Notes: generated by a model not told the origin, from the letters alone. 64,000 nt of DNA from Pandoraea captiosa (GCF_902459775.1 NZ_CABPSQ010000003.1:372001-436000), one strand, 5' to 3'; positions 42,346 to 51,175 are shown, counted from the stretch's first letter. Made by a program: numbers and translations.

Positions 42346-43539
42346 TCAGCGATCACGCAAGGCTTCTCGGAGCTGAGCCAGGTAGGCTCGTGCGACCTCG
42401 GGGTCAGCCGCACGGGATGCCGGCGGTGACGAGGGCGCAGGTGACGGGGGCGCTGGCGGTGCCGATGCACTTTCTCCGGCCCAGGCCTTGAACTCCCCGC
42501 GGATCGCCTTCTGGATGATGCCAAACAGGTAGCCGGCCGGGTTGCGTACCGCGCTGTTGTGGCAACGTGCCGCCCACTCGTCGAGAACGGCCTGCCTCTG
42601 CGCCTCGTCCACCTGCTGCAGCGCCACCAGCGCGCCGGCCTGCTGCTCGTCCTTCAAGCGCAGGAAACGCTCGGGTAGCCGCAGGTTCTGCAAGGCCCTC
42701 GCGCGCGGTACTGTACGTACTTCATTTATACGATCATTACGTACTGTACGGCCCTCCTTCGGAATCCGAAGAGAGCCGTCCGGCGCGGGTTTCGGTCCTG
42801 CTTCGGATTCCGAAGACGGGCGCGCAGCATTCCGAAGAAGGGCTTCCTGGCCTTCTTCGGATTCGTGGTCCGCACCCTCCTGTGGATAACCTGGCGTCGT
42901 CCAGCCATGCAGCGCCATGCGCTGCGCCAGCACCTGCAAGCGGGTCGGCAATGTGCGGCCGCTGAGCAGCGGGTCTTCGGCAATCTCCTTGAGCGTGTTC
43001 ATGCCCACGATCTGTACCGCCTTGGCGGCATGGGTCAGCGCCTGGCTGACCAGGCCGAGGTAGTCGGCATCGAGCTGCATCGCCTCGAAGGGCGACAGCG
43101 GTTCGTCGTGCAGCACGTAGAGGTTGCCTTGGATGCGGCCGGTCTTCGGGTCGCGCCGCCGCCGCACCAGGCTGAGCCAGCGCGTCAGCCGCAGCAGCGT
43201 CAAGGCGCGCGCCACGGTCTCGTGCGAGGCTTGCGCTGCACAGGGCATGGACGCCAGATAGGGGCGGAGCTGGTCGTAGGTGGGAAAGGCGGTCACGCCG
43301 TCGTCGTTGAGCTGCAGGCGGAACACCTGCCAGGCGTTGCGCTCCAGCGGCGTCAGGCGCCGGTCGAGGAACAGCCTGCGCGGCACGCTCTCATGGCGGT
43401 TGCCGCTGTAGAGGAAACCGTCGGCGGCCGGCGCCGTGCCCTGCGCCGGTTCCTTCGGCTCAAGGTGCCGCAGCGCCTCGTCGAACAACGCCGACAGCGC
43501 AACCGGGCCATCGCGCCGTGATGCGCTGCCCGTGGTCAT
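42346..43539 (-). CDS. STY4528-family ICE replication-associated protein
   Basis: 397 residues from 43539. The block FLYSGNRHESVPRRLFLDRR, LTPLERNAWQVFRLQLND and VARALTLLRLTRWLSLVRRR identifies the STY4528 family of pathogenicity island and ICE proteins. The latter has a winged-helix look. The middle (about 240-290) is low-complexity Glu/Ser/Pro. It starts 2 bp after the DUF2857 stop. Probably acts in ICE replication initiation or control. Confidence 0.87.
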   Translation of the reverse strand: MTTGSASRRDGPVALSALFDEALRHLEPKEPAQGTAPAADGFLYSGNRHESVPRRLFLDRRLTPLERNAWQVFRLQLNDDGVTAFPTYDQLRPYLASMPCAAQASHETVARALTLLRLTRWLSLVRRRRDPKTGRIQGNLYVLHDEPLSPFEAMQLDADYLGLVSQALTHAAKAVQIVGMNTLKEIAEDPLLSGRTLPTRLQVLAQRMALHGWTTPGYPQEGADHESEEGQEALLRNAARPSSESEAGPKPAPDGSLRIPKEGRTVRNDRINEVRTVPRARALQNLRLPERFLRLKDEQQAGALVALQQVDEAQRQAVLDEWAARCHNSAVRNPAGYLFGIIQKAIRGEFKAWAGESASAPPAPPSPAPSSPPASRAADPEVARAYLAQLREALRDR

Positions 43540-43541
43540 GG

Positions 43542-44102
43542 CTACACCAGCCCCTGGTCGATCCAGTTCCGTATCGCCGACCAGATCACCGACATGGGCA
43601 GGGTCATGGCCTCGGCCAGGTCCATGGTCAGCGCCAGCATCGCCATGTCGTCGGTCAGGGCGATATGGCGCTCGGCGACGCCGGCCTTCCAGCGCTCCCA
43701 CAAGGCCACGTCCTGCGCCTCGTCGAGCACCGGATGCCGGCCCTTGCGCTTGGGCAGCCTGAGGATGTCGCGGCGCAGCGCCACTTCCTGATGCGTGAGG
43801 CCGTAGAACTTGCTGACCATCTCCGTGCTCGCCCCCAGGCGCAGCATGCGGTCCACCGTGGCGATCTCCCGCTCCACGTCGTGCACCTGGCTCAGCAGCC
43901 GCTTCAACACTTCCCGGTTCACCGACACCGAACACCACGACACCGTGGCATTCACCAGCATGCTCACGAGCTCGGGGTGTTTCAGCGCATCCAGCTCCTC
44001 CTCGCCGAAGCCCATGGCCTTGCAGCGGCGCAACTGGCCGTTGCGCAGGTCATGCAGGGCCTGGGCGATCACGGCCTGGTTGAGCGGGTGCGGTGCCGAC
44101 AT
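43542..44102 (-). CDS. bisC: DUF2857 protein, BisC-like ICE activator
   Basis: 186 residues from 44102, with AGGAGG eight bases upstream. It contains ALHDLRNGQLRRCKAMGFGE, LRLGASTEMVSKFYGLTHQE and a C-terminal WSAIRNWIDQGLV. In ICEclc a DUF2857, FlhC-like protein (BisC) joins the ParB-like BisD to form the bistable transfer-competence activator; size and order match here. The symbol rests on that parallel. It would bind promoters of late ICE genes. Confidence 0.75.
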   Translation of the reverse strand: MSAPHPLNQAVIAQALHDLRNGQLRRCKAMGFGEEELDALKHPELVSMLVNATVSWCSVSVNREVLKRLLSQVHDVEREIATVDRMLRLGASTEMVSKFYGLTHQEVALRRDILRLPKRKGRHPVLDEAQDVALWERWKAGVAERHIALTDDMAMLALTMDLAEAMTLPMSVIWSAIRNWIDQGLV

Positions 44103-44119
44103 ACGGGAGCCTCCTGCGC

Positions 44120-45829
44120 TCAGGAATCCTGGCTCGCTACGCCGGCTTCCAGATCCAGCAGCCGGCGCGCCAGGCGCAGCAGACGGAACAGCTTCACCAG
44201 CGCAGCATCGCTCAGGCGTGTGGCCGAGCCGCCATGGCCATGGAGCAGCGCCGCCAGCTCGTCGGCCAGCCGCGCGCGGTCCAATCCGTTCGCGGCGGGC
44301 GGCGCCGCGCTCAGCGCATGCAGCAGGGTCAGCACCGCCCGCGCGAACGCCGGCAGCACCTTCGCCTGGCCCACGGCCGGCGCCACGCAGACGAAGCCGA
44401 TGCCGCCGTCGCTGGCCTCGATGTAGTCGGCTACCGCCGCATCCCCGGCGATCTCGCGCGCGAACTGCGCGATGTGCACCCGCAGCCGATCCGGCGCGTC
44501 CAGCCCCGGCTCGATGTACCAGACGTCCGAGATGGGATAGAGCCCGCCCGCCTGCACAGGGATCGCACGCAGCGCATCGGCCTCGAAGTCGGGCAGCTTG
44601 TCGCCGAGCTGGTCCGCGACCATCCGCTGGATGGACTGCAAGCGCTCGGTGGTCGGTGCCGGTGTCACGATGTGCCCTTGCAGGCGCTCGTCGCGTTGCC
44701 CGTGCTGGTCCTCCGGCGCTTCGGGCCATGCAGGCGGTGTCGCTGCTGGCGCCGAAGGCGCGACCGGCGTGGTGTCGCGCGGCACAGACGAGGCGGGTGG
44801 CTGCTGAGGCGCGGAGACCGGCGGGAGAGGACCAGCAGGCGCGACAGGCGCTGCCGGCGGCGTCGGCGCCGCCGGTTCGCTGGTCAGCGCACGCTGGCGG
44901 CTTTCGCTGTCGTTGATCTCCAGCGCCAGCGTGTCGTAGTCCGCTTCCAGCAGCTCGGCCATCTGGCCGACCAGCTCGTCCTGCACCCGCTGCGGCGAGA
45001 AGTCGTCCGGCTGTGTGTCGAACTGTGTCAGAACGTCCTGAAACAAGGTGGCGAAGTCCACGGTCACGGTGCGGCCCAGTGCACGCCGCTCCCAGGTGCG
45101 CTCGCACGCCTTGCGCAGCACCGCGAGCCGGTCCACCTGATGCCGGCCCAATCCGCCGTACAACAGCGTCGGGATCGCCGGCAGTAGATAGCGCACCGCA
45201 TCGTTCATGCGGCTGATGTGTGACTGCGGCACCGGATAGCCGTCGGCAGTAAGTCGCCGCGCGAGTTCGCTCTGCGACAGCGCCTGGCCGCTTTCCTGCT
45301 CGTAGAACTCGCGCGCCTTCTCGATGCCCAACGCCCGCTCGATGAAGGTCAGCCCGCCGCGCAGCTCGTTCTCGGCCAGATGCCCGGTCAGCGCCACAAT
45401 TTCGCCGCGCGCCGGCCACGGGCGGAACAGGCACGCAATGCGGAAGAAGCGCTCCTCCTTGGTCTCGCTCCACAACTCGCGCAGGATCGCCAGCCGCGTG
45501 TTGCCGCCGTTGCGAATGATGTAGTGCGCCTCGCCCGGCCTGCGCGTGATCGCAGGGGGCGCGTCCAACCCGCGTTCGCGGATGGACGCCTTGATCTCCG
45601 CATAGGCCGGGTTGCGCGTCACGCGCGGGTCGTGGTCGTAGGGCCGCAACTGGTCCAGCGTCACCACCATCGGCGTGTCGGCGATGGGGTCGCTCAAGGT
45701 CGCGGCCGAAGGGCCGCTGCGCTCGAAGCCGGTGGCCAGCAGCTTGGCAGCCATGTCCTGCGGCGTCAGCTCAGCCACGGCCGTTCTCCTGCGCCAGCCG
45801 GTCGGCGCGGCGAAGTTGCGCGCGGGCAT
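44120..45829 (-). CDS. bisD: ParB-family protein, BisD-like
   Basis: 569 residues if started at 45829 (MPARNF); 45754 (MAAKLLATGFERSG) is an alternative. The ParB N-domain covers VTLDQLRPYDHDPRVTRNP and IIRNGGNTRLAIL. The helix-turn-helix follows with SQSELARRLTADGYPVPQSH. A Pro/Ala-rich linker (about 340-390) leads to a second domain. In ICEclc this ParB-like protein is BisD, partner of BisC in the bistable switch. The gene overlaps the shi-like gene and precedes bisC by 17 bp. Confidence 0.8.
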   Translation of the reverse strand: MPARNFAAPTGWRRRTAVAELTPQDMAAKLLATGFERSGPSAATLSDPIADTPMVVTLDQLRPYDHDPRVTRNPAYAEIKASIRERGLDAPPAITRRPGEAHYIIRNGGNTRLAILRELWSETKEERFFRIACLFRPWPARGEIVALTGHLAENELRGGLTFIERALGIEKAREFYEQESGQALSQSELARRLTADGYPVPQSHISRMNDAVRYLLPAIPTLLYGGLGRHQVDRLAVLRKACERTWERRALGRTVTVDFATLFQDVLTQFDTQPDDFSPQRVQDELVGQMAELLEADYDTLALEINDSESRQRALTSEPAAPTPPAAPVAPAGPLPPVSAPQQPPASSVPRDTTPVAPSAPAATPPAWPEAPEDQHGQRDERLQGHIVTPAPTTERLQSIQRMVADQLGDKLPDFEADALRAIPVQAGGLYPISDVWYIEPGLDAPDRLRVHIAQFAREIAGDAAVADYIEASDGGIGFVCVAPAVGQAKVLPAFARAVLTLLHALSAAPPAANGLDRARLADELAALLHGHGGSATRLSDAALVKLFRLLRLARRLLDLEAGVASQDS

Positions 45830-46007
45830 TGCGGTCAGCACGGTGGTCGCTCGCCGTCGAGCTGGTGTAGATCGACGCGCAGCCTTGCTTCGTGAATTTC
45901 AGGTGCCCGCCGGACGTGCGCACCACGCGCCAGCCTTCGCCCAGCGCGAACTCGATCAGCGCGCGCAGCCGTTCGCGGCCGCGCGCCAGTTCATGCGCGC
46001 TCGCCAT
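45771..46007 (-). CDS. Small Shi-like protein with HicA-type fold
   Basis: 78 residues from 46007, overlapping parA by 17 bp and parB by about 59 bp. The sequence LIEFALGEGWRVVRTSGGHL-KF (G-x-H-xx-F) is the HicA RNase core including the active-site His. Basic C-terminus. In ICEclc a small gene called shi lies here and inhibits host growth. So this could be a growth inhibitor or an RNA-binding toxin remnant; no HicB partner is adjacent. Confidence 0.7.
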   Translation of the reverse strand: MASAHELARGRERLRALIEFALGEGWRVVRTSGGHLKFTKQGCASIYTSSTASDHRADRNARAQLRRADRLAQENGRG

Positions 46008-46857
46008 GGCCGGCCCCTCCCGCATCGGCCCGGCCGGTGACCAGCGCGAAGCGCTCCCGCCACGCGGGGAACAGCTCGCCGGCCAGCGTGCGCATGGTCT
46101 CCAGCGCCGCGGGCGCCGTGCGCCCAGCCGGCTGCCGGTACTCCACCCGGTGCACCGGCAATCCTCGTGTCGCAGCGCGCGGATAGGCTTCGATGGCCGG
46201 CACGTCGGTGCCCAGCACCTGCACGCCGGCCTGTTCCTGGAACACCTGTCGCAGCGCCTGCTGGACCAGCCGCGCGTTCGACGACACCGGATGCACACGG
46301 TTGATGAGCAGGCGCAGCGGTGGCGGCTCGATGCCTAGGTGCCGATACGGCGCGATGTCCTCGATCAGTTGCAGGGTGCCGCGGCGCAGTTCGCGCGCGG
46401 CCAGAATCTCCGGCGTCACCGGCGACAGTGCCAGGTCGGACGCCAGCACCGCCATCTCCAGCAGCACACTGCGCGCGCCCTGCGTGTCGATCAACAGCAA
46501 GTCATAGTGCGTGCGGAAGACGGGAAGCAAATGGCGCAGTCGCAGGCGCCCATCCGGTGCGTGCAGCAGCAGCGTGTTCAGTTCGCCGCGGTCGTCGTTG
46601 GAGAGCACCAGGTCAAGGCCCGCGACCGCGGTGCGCGACACCAGTTGCTCGATGCGCCGCTCGTTGAAGGTCAGCATCTCGTAGATGCCGCCGGGCGCGC
46701 GCACGTCCAGCGTGAAGTAGCTCGACAGCGTGGGCTGCACGTCCAGGTCCAGCAGCAGCACGCGCAGCCCGGCATCGGCGATGAAGCCGCCCAGGTTGGC
46801 CGCCGTCGTGGTCTTGCCCACGCCGCCCTTGGTCGAAATGATGGACACCACCTGCAT
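45991..46857 (-). CDS. parA: ParA-family ATPase
   Basis: 288 residues from 46857. The deviant Walker A is STKGGVGKTTTA (9-20) and Walker A' is LLLDLDVQPTLS. Walker B is LLLIDTQGARS near 125. It forms an operon with alpA, shi-like and parB. In ICEs it is needed for stable maintenance of the excised circle and for the bistable programme. The tail overlaps the shi-like gene. Confidence 0.93.
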   Translation of the reverse strand: MQVVSIISTKGGVGKTTTAANLGGFIADAGLRVLLLDLDVQPTLSSYFTLDVRAPGGIYEMLTFNERRIEQLVSRTAVAGLDLVLSNDDRGELNTLLLHAPDGRLRLRHLLPVFRTHYDLLLIDTQGARSVLLEMAVLASDLALSPVTPEILAARELRRGTLQLIEDIAPYRHLGIEPPPLRLLINRVHPVSSNARLVQQALRQVFQEQAGVQVLGTDVPAIEAYPRAATRGLPVHRVEYRQPAGRTAPAALETMRTLAGELFPAWRERFALVTGRADAGGAGHGERA

Positions 46858-46897
46858 GGGCTTCTCCTCGTCGAATGGCATGAACCGAGAAGAAGCG

Positions 46898-47116
46898 TCA
46901 GGCGCGTTCTTTGAGGCGATCGGCGATCCACTGTTCGATCTCCACCGAGTCCCAGCCCACCGCGCGCACGCCCAAGCGAAGCGCCTTGGGGAACTTGCCT
47001 TCCTTCATCAGGCTGTAGATGTGCGCGCGCTTGAAGCCGGTCTTGGCTTCGACCTCGGCGCGGCGCAGGATGCGGTGCTCGGTCGGTGCCGCCGTGGCGG
47101 TGGTCTGCGAAGACAT
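46898..47116 (-). CDS. alpA: AlpA-family regulator at the head of the parA operon
   Basis: 72 residues from 47116, with AAGGAGTG upstream. Winged helix-turn-helix: RRAEVEAKTGFKRAHIYSLM ... GVRAVGWDSVEIEQWIADR is the AlpA/MerR-like excisionase-regulator family. In ICEclc it heads the operon switched on by BisR. Here only about 50 bp of native sequence remain upstream before an IS5-family element begins at 47168, so the native promoter has been displaced. Confidence 0.9.
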   Translation of the reverse strand: MSSQTTATAAPTEHRILRRAEVEAKTGFKRAHIYSLMKEGKFPKALRLGVRAVGWDSVEIEQWIADRLKERA

Positions 47117-47163
47117 GAGGGTCACTCCTTAACGCTCAGTGGCGCTGATTGGCGTGACTCGCA

Positions 47164-47167
47164 TTAA
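47164..47167. repeat. TTAA target duplication, left
   Basis: TTAA immediately before the IS end GGATGGTCTGAAC; matched by TTAA at 48389-48392. Confidence 0.8.
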
Positions 47168-47293
47168 GGATGGTCTGAACAACGCTGCCTGATGTCTGGA
47201 TTTCAGCGCCAAAGCGCCGGATCGACTTTGGGATGGTCTGAACAACGCTGCCTGATGTCTGGATTTCAGCGCCAAAGCGCCGGATCGACTTTG
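47168..47293. repeat. Exact tandem duplication of the IS left end (2 x 63 bp)
   Basis: The 63 bases 47168-47230 recur without change at 47231-47293, then the sequence diverges. Each copy contains a left terminal repeat, so the IS has two usable left ends. Confidence 0.95.
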
Positions 47294-47356
47294 GTTTGAT
47301 CATTCTTTCGCCATTTCTGGCGGTTTTGGATGGGTTTCCCCCTCCACCAGGCGGAT

Positions 47357-48334
47357 TTACCCCGTCGGCTGCAGCAAACGTCGCCGCGCCATCCACAGGT
47401 TCGATAGCGCGAACAGTGTCAGCACCTGCGCCGTGTTCTTCGCCAAGCCGCGGTAGCGCACCTTCGTGTAACCGAACTGCCGCTTCACCACCCGGAACGG
47501 ATGCTCCACCTTCGCCCGAACGCCGGCCTTGAAATGCTCCCAGCGCTCGGCGCAGGTGCGCTCGCGCTGGTTCTTCATCGCCTTGATCGTCGAGGGCTTG
47601 GCCGCGATCCAGAACGCCGCCTCTATGCCTTCCAGCTCCTCGCGCTTGTCCGCACCGGTGTAGCCGCTGTCGCCGCAGATCGTGTCTTCCTTGCCATGCA
47701 GCAGCTTGTGCACCTGGGTCACGTCGGCCACGTTCGCCGCCGTGCATTCGACGTGGTGCACCAGCCCGGAGTCGTCGTCCACCCCGATATGCGCTTTCAT
47801 CCCGAAGAACCACTGATTGCCCTTCTTGGCCTGGTGCATCTCCGGGTCGCGCTCGCCATCCTTGTTCTTGGTCGAGCTGGGCGCGGCGATGATCGTGGCA
47901 TCCACGATCGTGCCGCCGCGCAGGCTCATGCCCTTGTCCGCCAGCTTGGCATTGACCCTGGCCAGCATCTTCGCCGCCAGCCCGTGCTGCTCCAGCAGCC
48001 GGCGGAAGTTGAGGATCGTGGTCTCATCCGGCACCGCGTCCAGCCCGCCCAGCTGCGCGAAGCGGCGCATCACCGGGGTGTCGTAAAGCGCCTCTTCCAT
48101 CGCCGGATCGCTGAGCGCGTACCACTGCTGCAGGAAGTGGATCCGCAGCATGGTCGCCAGCGGATAGGGTTGCCGACCCGGCCGGCCAAGCTTCGGGTAG
48201 CGCGGCTCGATCAGCGCCAGCAGCGCCTTCCACGGCACCACCTGCTCCATCTCCTCCAGGAACACCTCGCGCCGCGTGCGCTTGCGCTGGCCCAGATCCT
48301 CCGCATCACCGAACGTCAGCTGCATGATCGACAT
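47357..48334 (-). CDS. IS5-family DDE transposase
   Basis: 325 residues. The catalytic triad is visible: Asp in GGTIVDATIIAAP near 142, Asp in GDSGYTGADKRE near 222, Glu in VEHPFRVVKRQFGYTK near 282 with the Y-(2)-R-(3)-E-(6)-K type spacing. The N-terminal domain has LGRPGRQPYPLATMLRIHFL. Intact and full length for the IS5 subgroup, so the element may be active. It would cut and paste the IS, using YTAR-type targets. Confidence 0.93.
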   Translation of the reverse strand: MSIMQLTFGDAEDLGQRKRTRREVFLEEMEQVVPWKALLALIEPRYPKLGRPGRQPYPLATMLRIHFLQQWYALSDPAMEEALYDTPVMRRFAQLGGLDAVPDETTILNFRRLLEQHGLAAKMLARVNAKLADKGMSLRGGTIVDATIIAAPSSTKNKDGERDPEMHQAKKGNQWFFGMKAHIGVDDDSGLVHHVECTAANVADVTQVHKLLHGKEDTICGDSGYTGADKREELEGIEAAFWIAAKPSTIKAMKNQRERTCAERWEHFKAGVRAKVEHPFRVVKRQFGYTKVRYRGLAKNTAQVLTLFALSNLWMARRRLLQPTG

Positions 48335-48388
48335 CCCACTCAGGTTGCGTCATTGTCGCTCAGGAAGGGGGAGTTGTTCAGACCTTCC

Positions 48389-48392
48389 TTAA
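48389..48392. repeat. TTAA target duplication, right
   Basis: TTAA directly after the right IS end CCTTCC. Confidence 0.8.
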
Positions 48393-48459
48393 GAACGCCG
48401 CGCTGAGGAAAGACACCGCAAATGCGGCATCCGCGACCGCAGATACGGTCTGGCATCGC

Positions 48460-49221
48460 TCAGGAAGTTGTGCTCTGCAGATTGCGCCGAGCCAGTGCGA
48501 ACTTGGCCTGCAGCGTGCGCTCGGTGATGCCCATCGCGTTGCCGTGGTGCGCCACCATCGCGCTGATGATGGCTTCCTGCGTCAGGAAGCTGGAATACGG
48601 CATGCCGCTGGGAGACTTGCCCAGCAGTAGCGTCAGTAACCCGCCAACGATGTTCAGGTAGGTCGATTCGCTGCGCGGCCCAGGTGTGTTCGCACGCTCT
48701 GCGTCGGCTGTGTAGTCGGCGTGCGTTTTCAGCAGCGCCTCGTGCTCGGCGCGCAGCGTCTCGTGCACGCCCAAGTGTTCCGCCAGCCGCGCCTTGATCG
48801 CTTCCCGCTCGGCCAGCAATGCGCCCACTGTGTCCAGGCTGATCGCCGGGTGAAGCGCACGCTCGATCTCATCGAACAGAAACGCCGGTTTCTCGCCGGG
48901 GTAGTAGTGCGCCATCCAGGCTTTCAGGTCGACGTGCCGCACCGTCAGCGACAGGTCGTCCATCGTCAGGCCCTGCGTGTCCCGCACCAAACCCTCCTTG
49001 CCATACGGCATCTCGCCGTGAGCCAGCGCATCGAAGATTCTTTCGGTGTTCAACCGCAGCATCGGCCAGCGCGGAAACTCCGTTGCCTCCGGTAGAGGCC
49101 GCTGTCCCAAGGTCGCCAGGATGCGCCGCTCGAAGCGCAGCAATCCGCTCCAGCGGATTGCCGCCTCGATCGGGCGGTAGTAGGTCTTGGCACCATCGGC
49201 CAGGCTGCTCGACTTCGGCAT
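48460..49221 (-). CDS. bisR: BisR-like ICE activator candidate
   Basis: 253 residues from 49221. Blocks AAIRWSGLLRFERRILATLG, PMLRLNTERIFDALAHGEMP and ISAMVAHHGNAMGITERTLQ. No known domain; the end (GITERTLQAKFALARRNL) looks like a helix-turn-helix. In ICEclc the gene beside alpA is bisR, about 250 residues with no Pfam domain, which activates the alpA promoter. Position and size match, so I offer the symbol as inference. An IS now separates it from alpA. It could instead be an unrelated regulator. Confidence 0.65.
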   Translation of the reverse strand: MPKSSSLADGAKTYYRPIEAAIRWSGLLRFERRILATLGQRPLPEATEFPRWPMLRLNTERIFDALAHGEMPYGKEGLVRDTQGLTMDDLSLTVRHVDLKAWMAHYYPGEKPAFLFDEIERALHPAISLDTVGALLAEREAIKARLAEHLGVHETLRAEHEALLKTHADYTADAERANTPGPRSESTYLNIVGGLLTLLLGKSPSGMPYSSFLTQEAIISAMVAHHGNAMGITERTLQAKFALARRNLQSTTS

Positions 49222-49751
49222 ATCGCGCGCCTCCATTCGTCATCGCACCGAGTCCACGCACACGCACCCGCCGTACAGGCGACGTGCGTGGCCGTCCAGA
49301 AGTCTCCGGGCGAAACGAGCAAGTGGCGAAGCGGCGAAGACTGTGGCATCGACGATGCCGCCGGTTTCGTTGCGAGATGTGCGTCTTGCCGCGCATGGCG
49401 CCATCACTCACAATTCGCAAGCCGCGAAACATGCTGTCACCAGCGTCATTCGCGGGCACCATGCCTGACCCGGATTACCAGGCCAAAGTCTTTGCAGGGG
49501 AAAACGCCCAGTAAAGCGCGATCAGCTCAACACGCCAGAGCCGATGCGCATACGGCAAGCACTGTTGCGCCGCGCGTCTTCGCTGTGACGCGACGCGATG
49601 GGCATGCAAGTATCATCGCAGGATGCCAACCGCAAGCGCGAGCAGCCTGAGTGCAGCACGCCCGTGCACCGCGTCAATGGAACCCCGCTATGACAAAACA
49701 GGTCTGGCACCTTGACCAAAATGGCATCGCCCCAACCCGCCTGAAGCAGCC
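49222..49751. promoter_or_regulatory. Non-coding upstream region of the bisR-like gene
   Basis: 530 bp with no supported gene; the overlapping frames on both strands have no ribosome binding sites. It must hold the promoter of the bisR-like gene and the 3' end region of the LysR gene. I see no clear palindrome or terminator. Confidence 0.5.
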
Positions 49752-50663
49752 TCATGCGAGCCGTTGCGTATCCAACGGCATATGGCCGACACGCTGAGCA
49801 CGGTCGATGAAGTGGCGCAGCGGCTCCGACATCGCGCCCTCGGGATGTAGCAGGTAGGTCGTCAACGCCGCCGAGTCCTCATCCAGCGGCCGGACGATCA
49901 CGTCCGCCTGCCGGCATGCCACCGCGTGCGCCGCGGTGGAAAATCCCACGCCATAGCCGGCCGCCACCAGGGCCAGCATCAACGAGTGGGTCGTCACGTA
50001 CTCGGCCACGACCGGCGGTGTCTCCACCAGGCGCAGCAGGCGCTCGCATTGCCGGCTGCACTCCTGACAAACCTGCGGGTGACACAGCACCAGCGGGTAG
50101 CCCACCACCTCGTCCAGCGGTACCCGCTTGTGCGCCAGCAAGGGGTGCCGCGCCGGTATGGCCACCACCAGTGGATCTTGCCACACCGGCTTGGCGACCA
50201 CCCCGGCCTCCATCTCGCCGGCCATCGCAAAGGCCGCGTCGTACAAGTCGTTGCCCAGGCCGCCCACCACCTGCGACAGCGGCGCCTCGAACAGCCGGAT
50301 GCCCACTTCCGGCGCCTCCTCCCGGCACAGCGCGAGCAGCGCCGACAGCCGGGTCCGCCCGACGCCGCCGGCCAGGGCGATGCGTAGGGTGCCCCGGTGT
50401 CCCACCGCCACCGCCCGCGTCTTGGTCTGGGCTTGCTCAAGGGTCAGCAGCACGCGCCGGGCCTCCTCCAGGAACACCTGCCCGGCCGGGGTCAGGCGCA
50501 CCCCGCGCGGCGTGCGCTCCAGCAGCGCCACGCCCAGGTCCGCCTCCAGTTGGCGGATCGTGCGCGACAGGGGCGACTGCTCCACATGCAGCCGCCGCGC
50601 CGCCCGGCCAAAGTGCAACTCCTCGGCCACGGCGATGAAACAGCGAAGATGGCGTAAGTTCAT
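49752..50663 (-). CDS. LysR-family regulator 1
   Basis: 303 residues from the ATG at 50663. The winged helix-turn-helix is LRCFIAVAEELHFGRAARRL ... EQSPLSRTIRQLEADLG. The rest is a LysR effector domain. It resembles the second LysR protein at 51496, and the two are probably paralogues. In ICEclc a LysR protein (TciR) lies in this zone and turns on bisR; either of these two could have that role. It runs toward the bisR-like gene. Confidence 0.9.
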   Translation of the reverse strand: MNLRHLRCFIAVAEELHFGRAARRLHVEQSPLSRTIRQLEADLGVALLERTPRGVRLTPAGQVFLEEARRVLLTLEQAQTKTRAVAVGHRGTLRIALAGGVGRTRLSALLALCREEAPEVGIRLFEAPLSQVVGGLGNDLYDAAFAMAGEMEAGVVAKPVWQDPLVVAIPARHPLLAHKRVPLDEVVGYPLVLCHPQVCQECSRQCERLLRLVETPPVVAEYVTTHSLMLALVAAGYGVGFSTAAHAVACRQADVIVRPLDEDSAALTTYLLHPEGAMSEPLRHFIDRAQRVGHMPLDTQRLA

Positions 50664-50859
50664 GTACTTCCCCCCAGAAAGTGGAGTCCATTGCTCTGGC
50701 CGTAGGGAACGGCATGAGTGCTTCCCGGTGGCGATGCCGGTCACAGAGGCCTTCCAGTTGCCGCCATCCGGCCTTCAGTCGCCGGCGAGGCGGCGAGTGT
50801 CCAGGCAAGGCCGGGTTATTCCATCGGTGTTGCCATATCACACAAAACCACGGACAATC

Positions 50860-50878
50860 AATAATAATTCTCATTAGC
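50860..50878. promoter_or_regulatory. Fur-box-like sequence
   Basis: AATAATAATTCTCATTAGC matches the 19-bp consensus GATAATGATAATCATTATC at 14 of 19 positions by my count. It lies 18 bp upstream of the exbD remnant, as Fur boxes do at TonB/ExbB/ExbD loci. AT-rich against a GC-rich background. Confidence 0.6.
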
Positions 50879-50895
50879 ATCTGTGTCCGAATGGA

Positions 50896-51175
50896 GTGAA
50901 GCCGATCAAGCCCGACGTGGCGAACCTGTCCGTCACCACCCACGGCAGCGTGTTCTGGAACGACGAACGCATGGGCGACGAGCAGCTCGCGCAGCGGCTG
51001 CAGGCCTCCGCGCCGCGTCACCCGCAGCCCGAGGACTTCATCCGCGGCGACCGCCTGGTGTATCTACGAGCGCGTCGCCCAGGGGATGGCGGCTACGCAG
51101 AAGTCTGGGGTGTTGGAGCTGAGCTTCGTGACCGACCAGGCCATGACCGGGGTGAGCCGAAAGACACCCCCATGA
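50896..51175 (+). pseudogene. exbD: Truncated, frameshifted exbD-like remnant
   Basis: The plus frame from 50896 reads VKPIKPDVANLSVTTHGSVF, WNDERMGDEQLAQRLQA and PEDFIRGDRLV, as in the periplasmic domain of ExbD. Near 51064 the frame shifts by one base; the next frame continues YERVAQGMAATQKSGVLELS-FVTD to a stop at 51175, which is the normal ExbD ending. The N-terminal membrane segment is missing. This is a dead fragment of an iron or TonB energy locus. The Fur-like box upstream supports that origin. Confidence 0.85.

Larger units (their letters stand above)
47168..48388 (-). mobile_element. IS5-family insertion sequence between alpA and bisR-like gene
   Basis: Bounded by TTAA on both sides. 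Terminal inverted repeats are GGATGGTCTGAACAAC (left) and GGAAGGTCTGAACAAC (right, read inwards), one mismatch in 16. Total 1,221 bp, of which 63 bp is a tandem copy of the left end. A single transposase gene runs on the minus strand. It interrupts the spacer upstream of alpA. Confidence 0.92.

Noticed and set aside
42540-43540. Plus-strand frames such as 42865-43521 opposite the STY4528 gene
   Set aside because: Antisense shadows; minus-strand frame has family blocks and correct coupling to DUF2857.
49083-49650. Several 90-200 residue frames upstream of the bisR-like gene
   Set aside because: They conflict with each other, have no start signals and resemble no family; the region is better read as regulatory.
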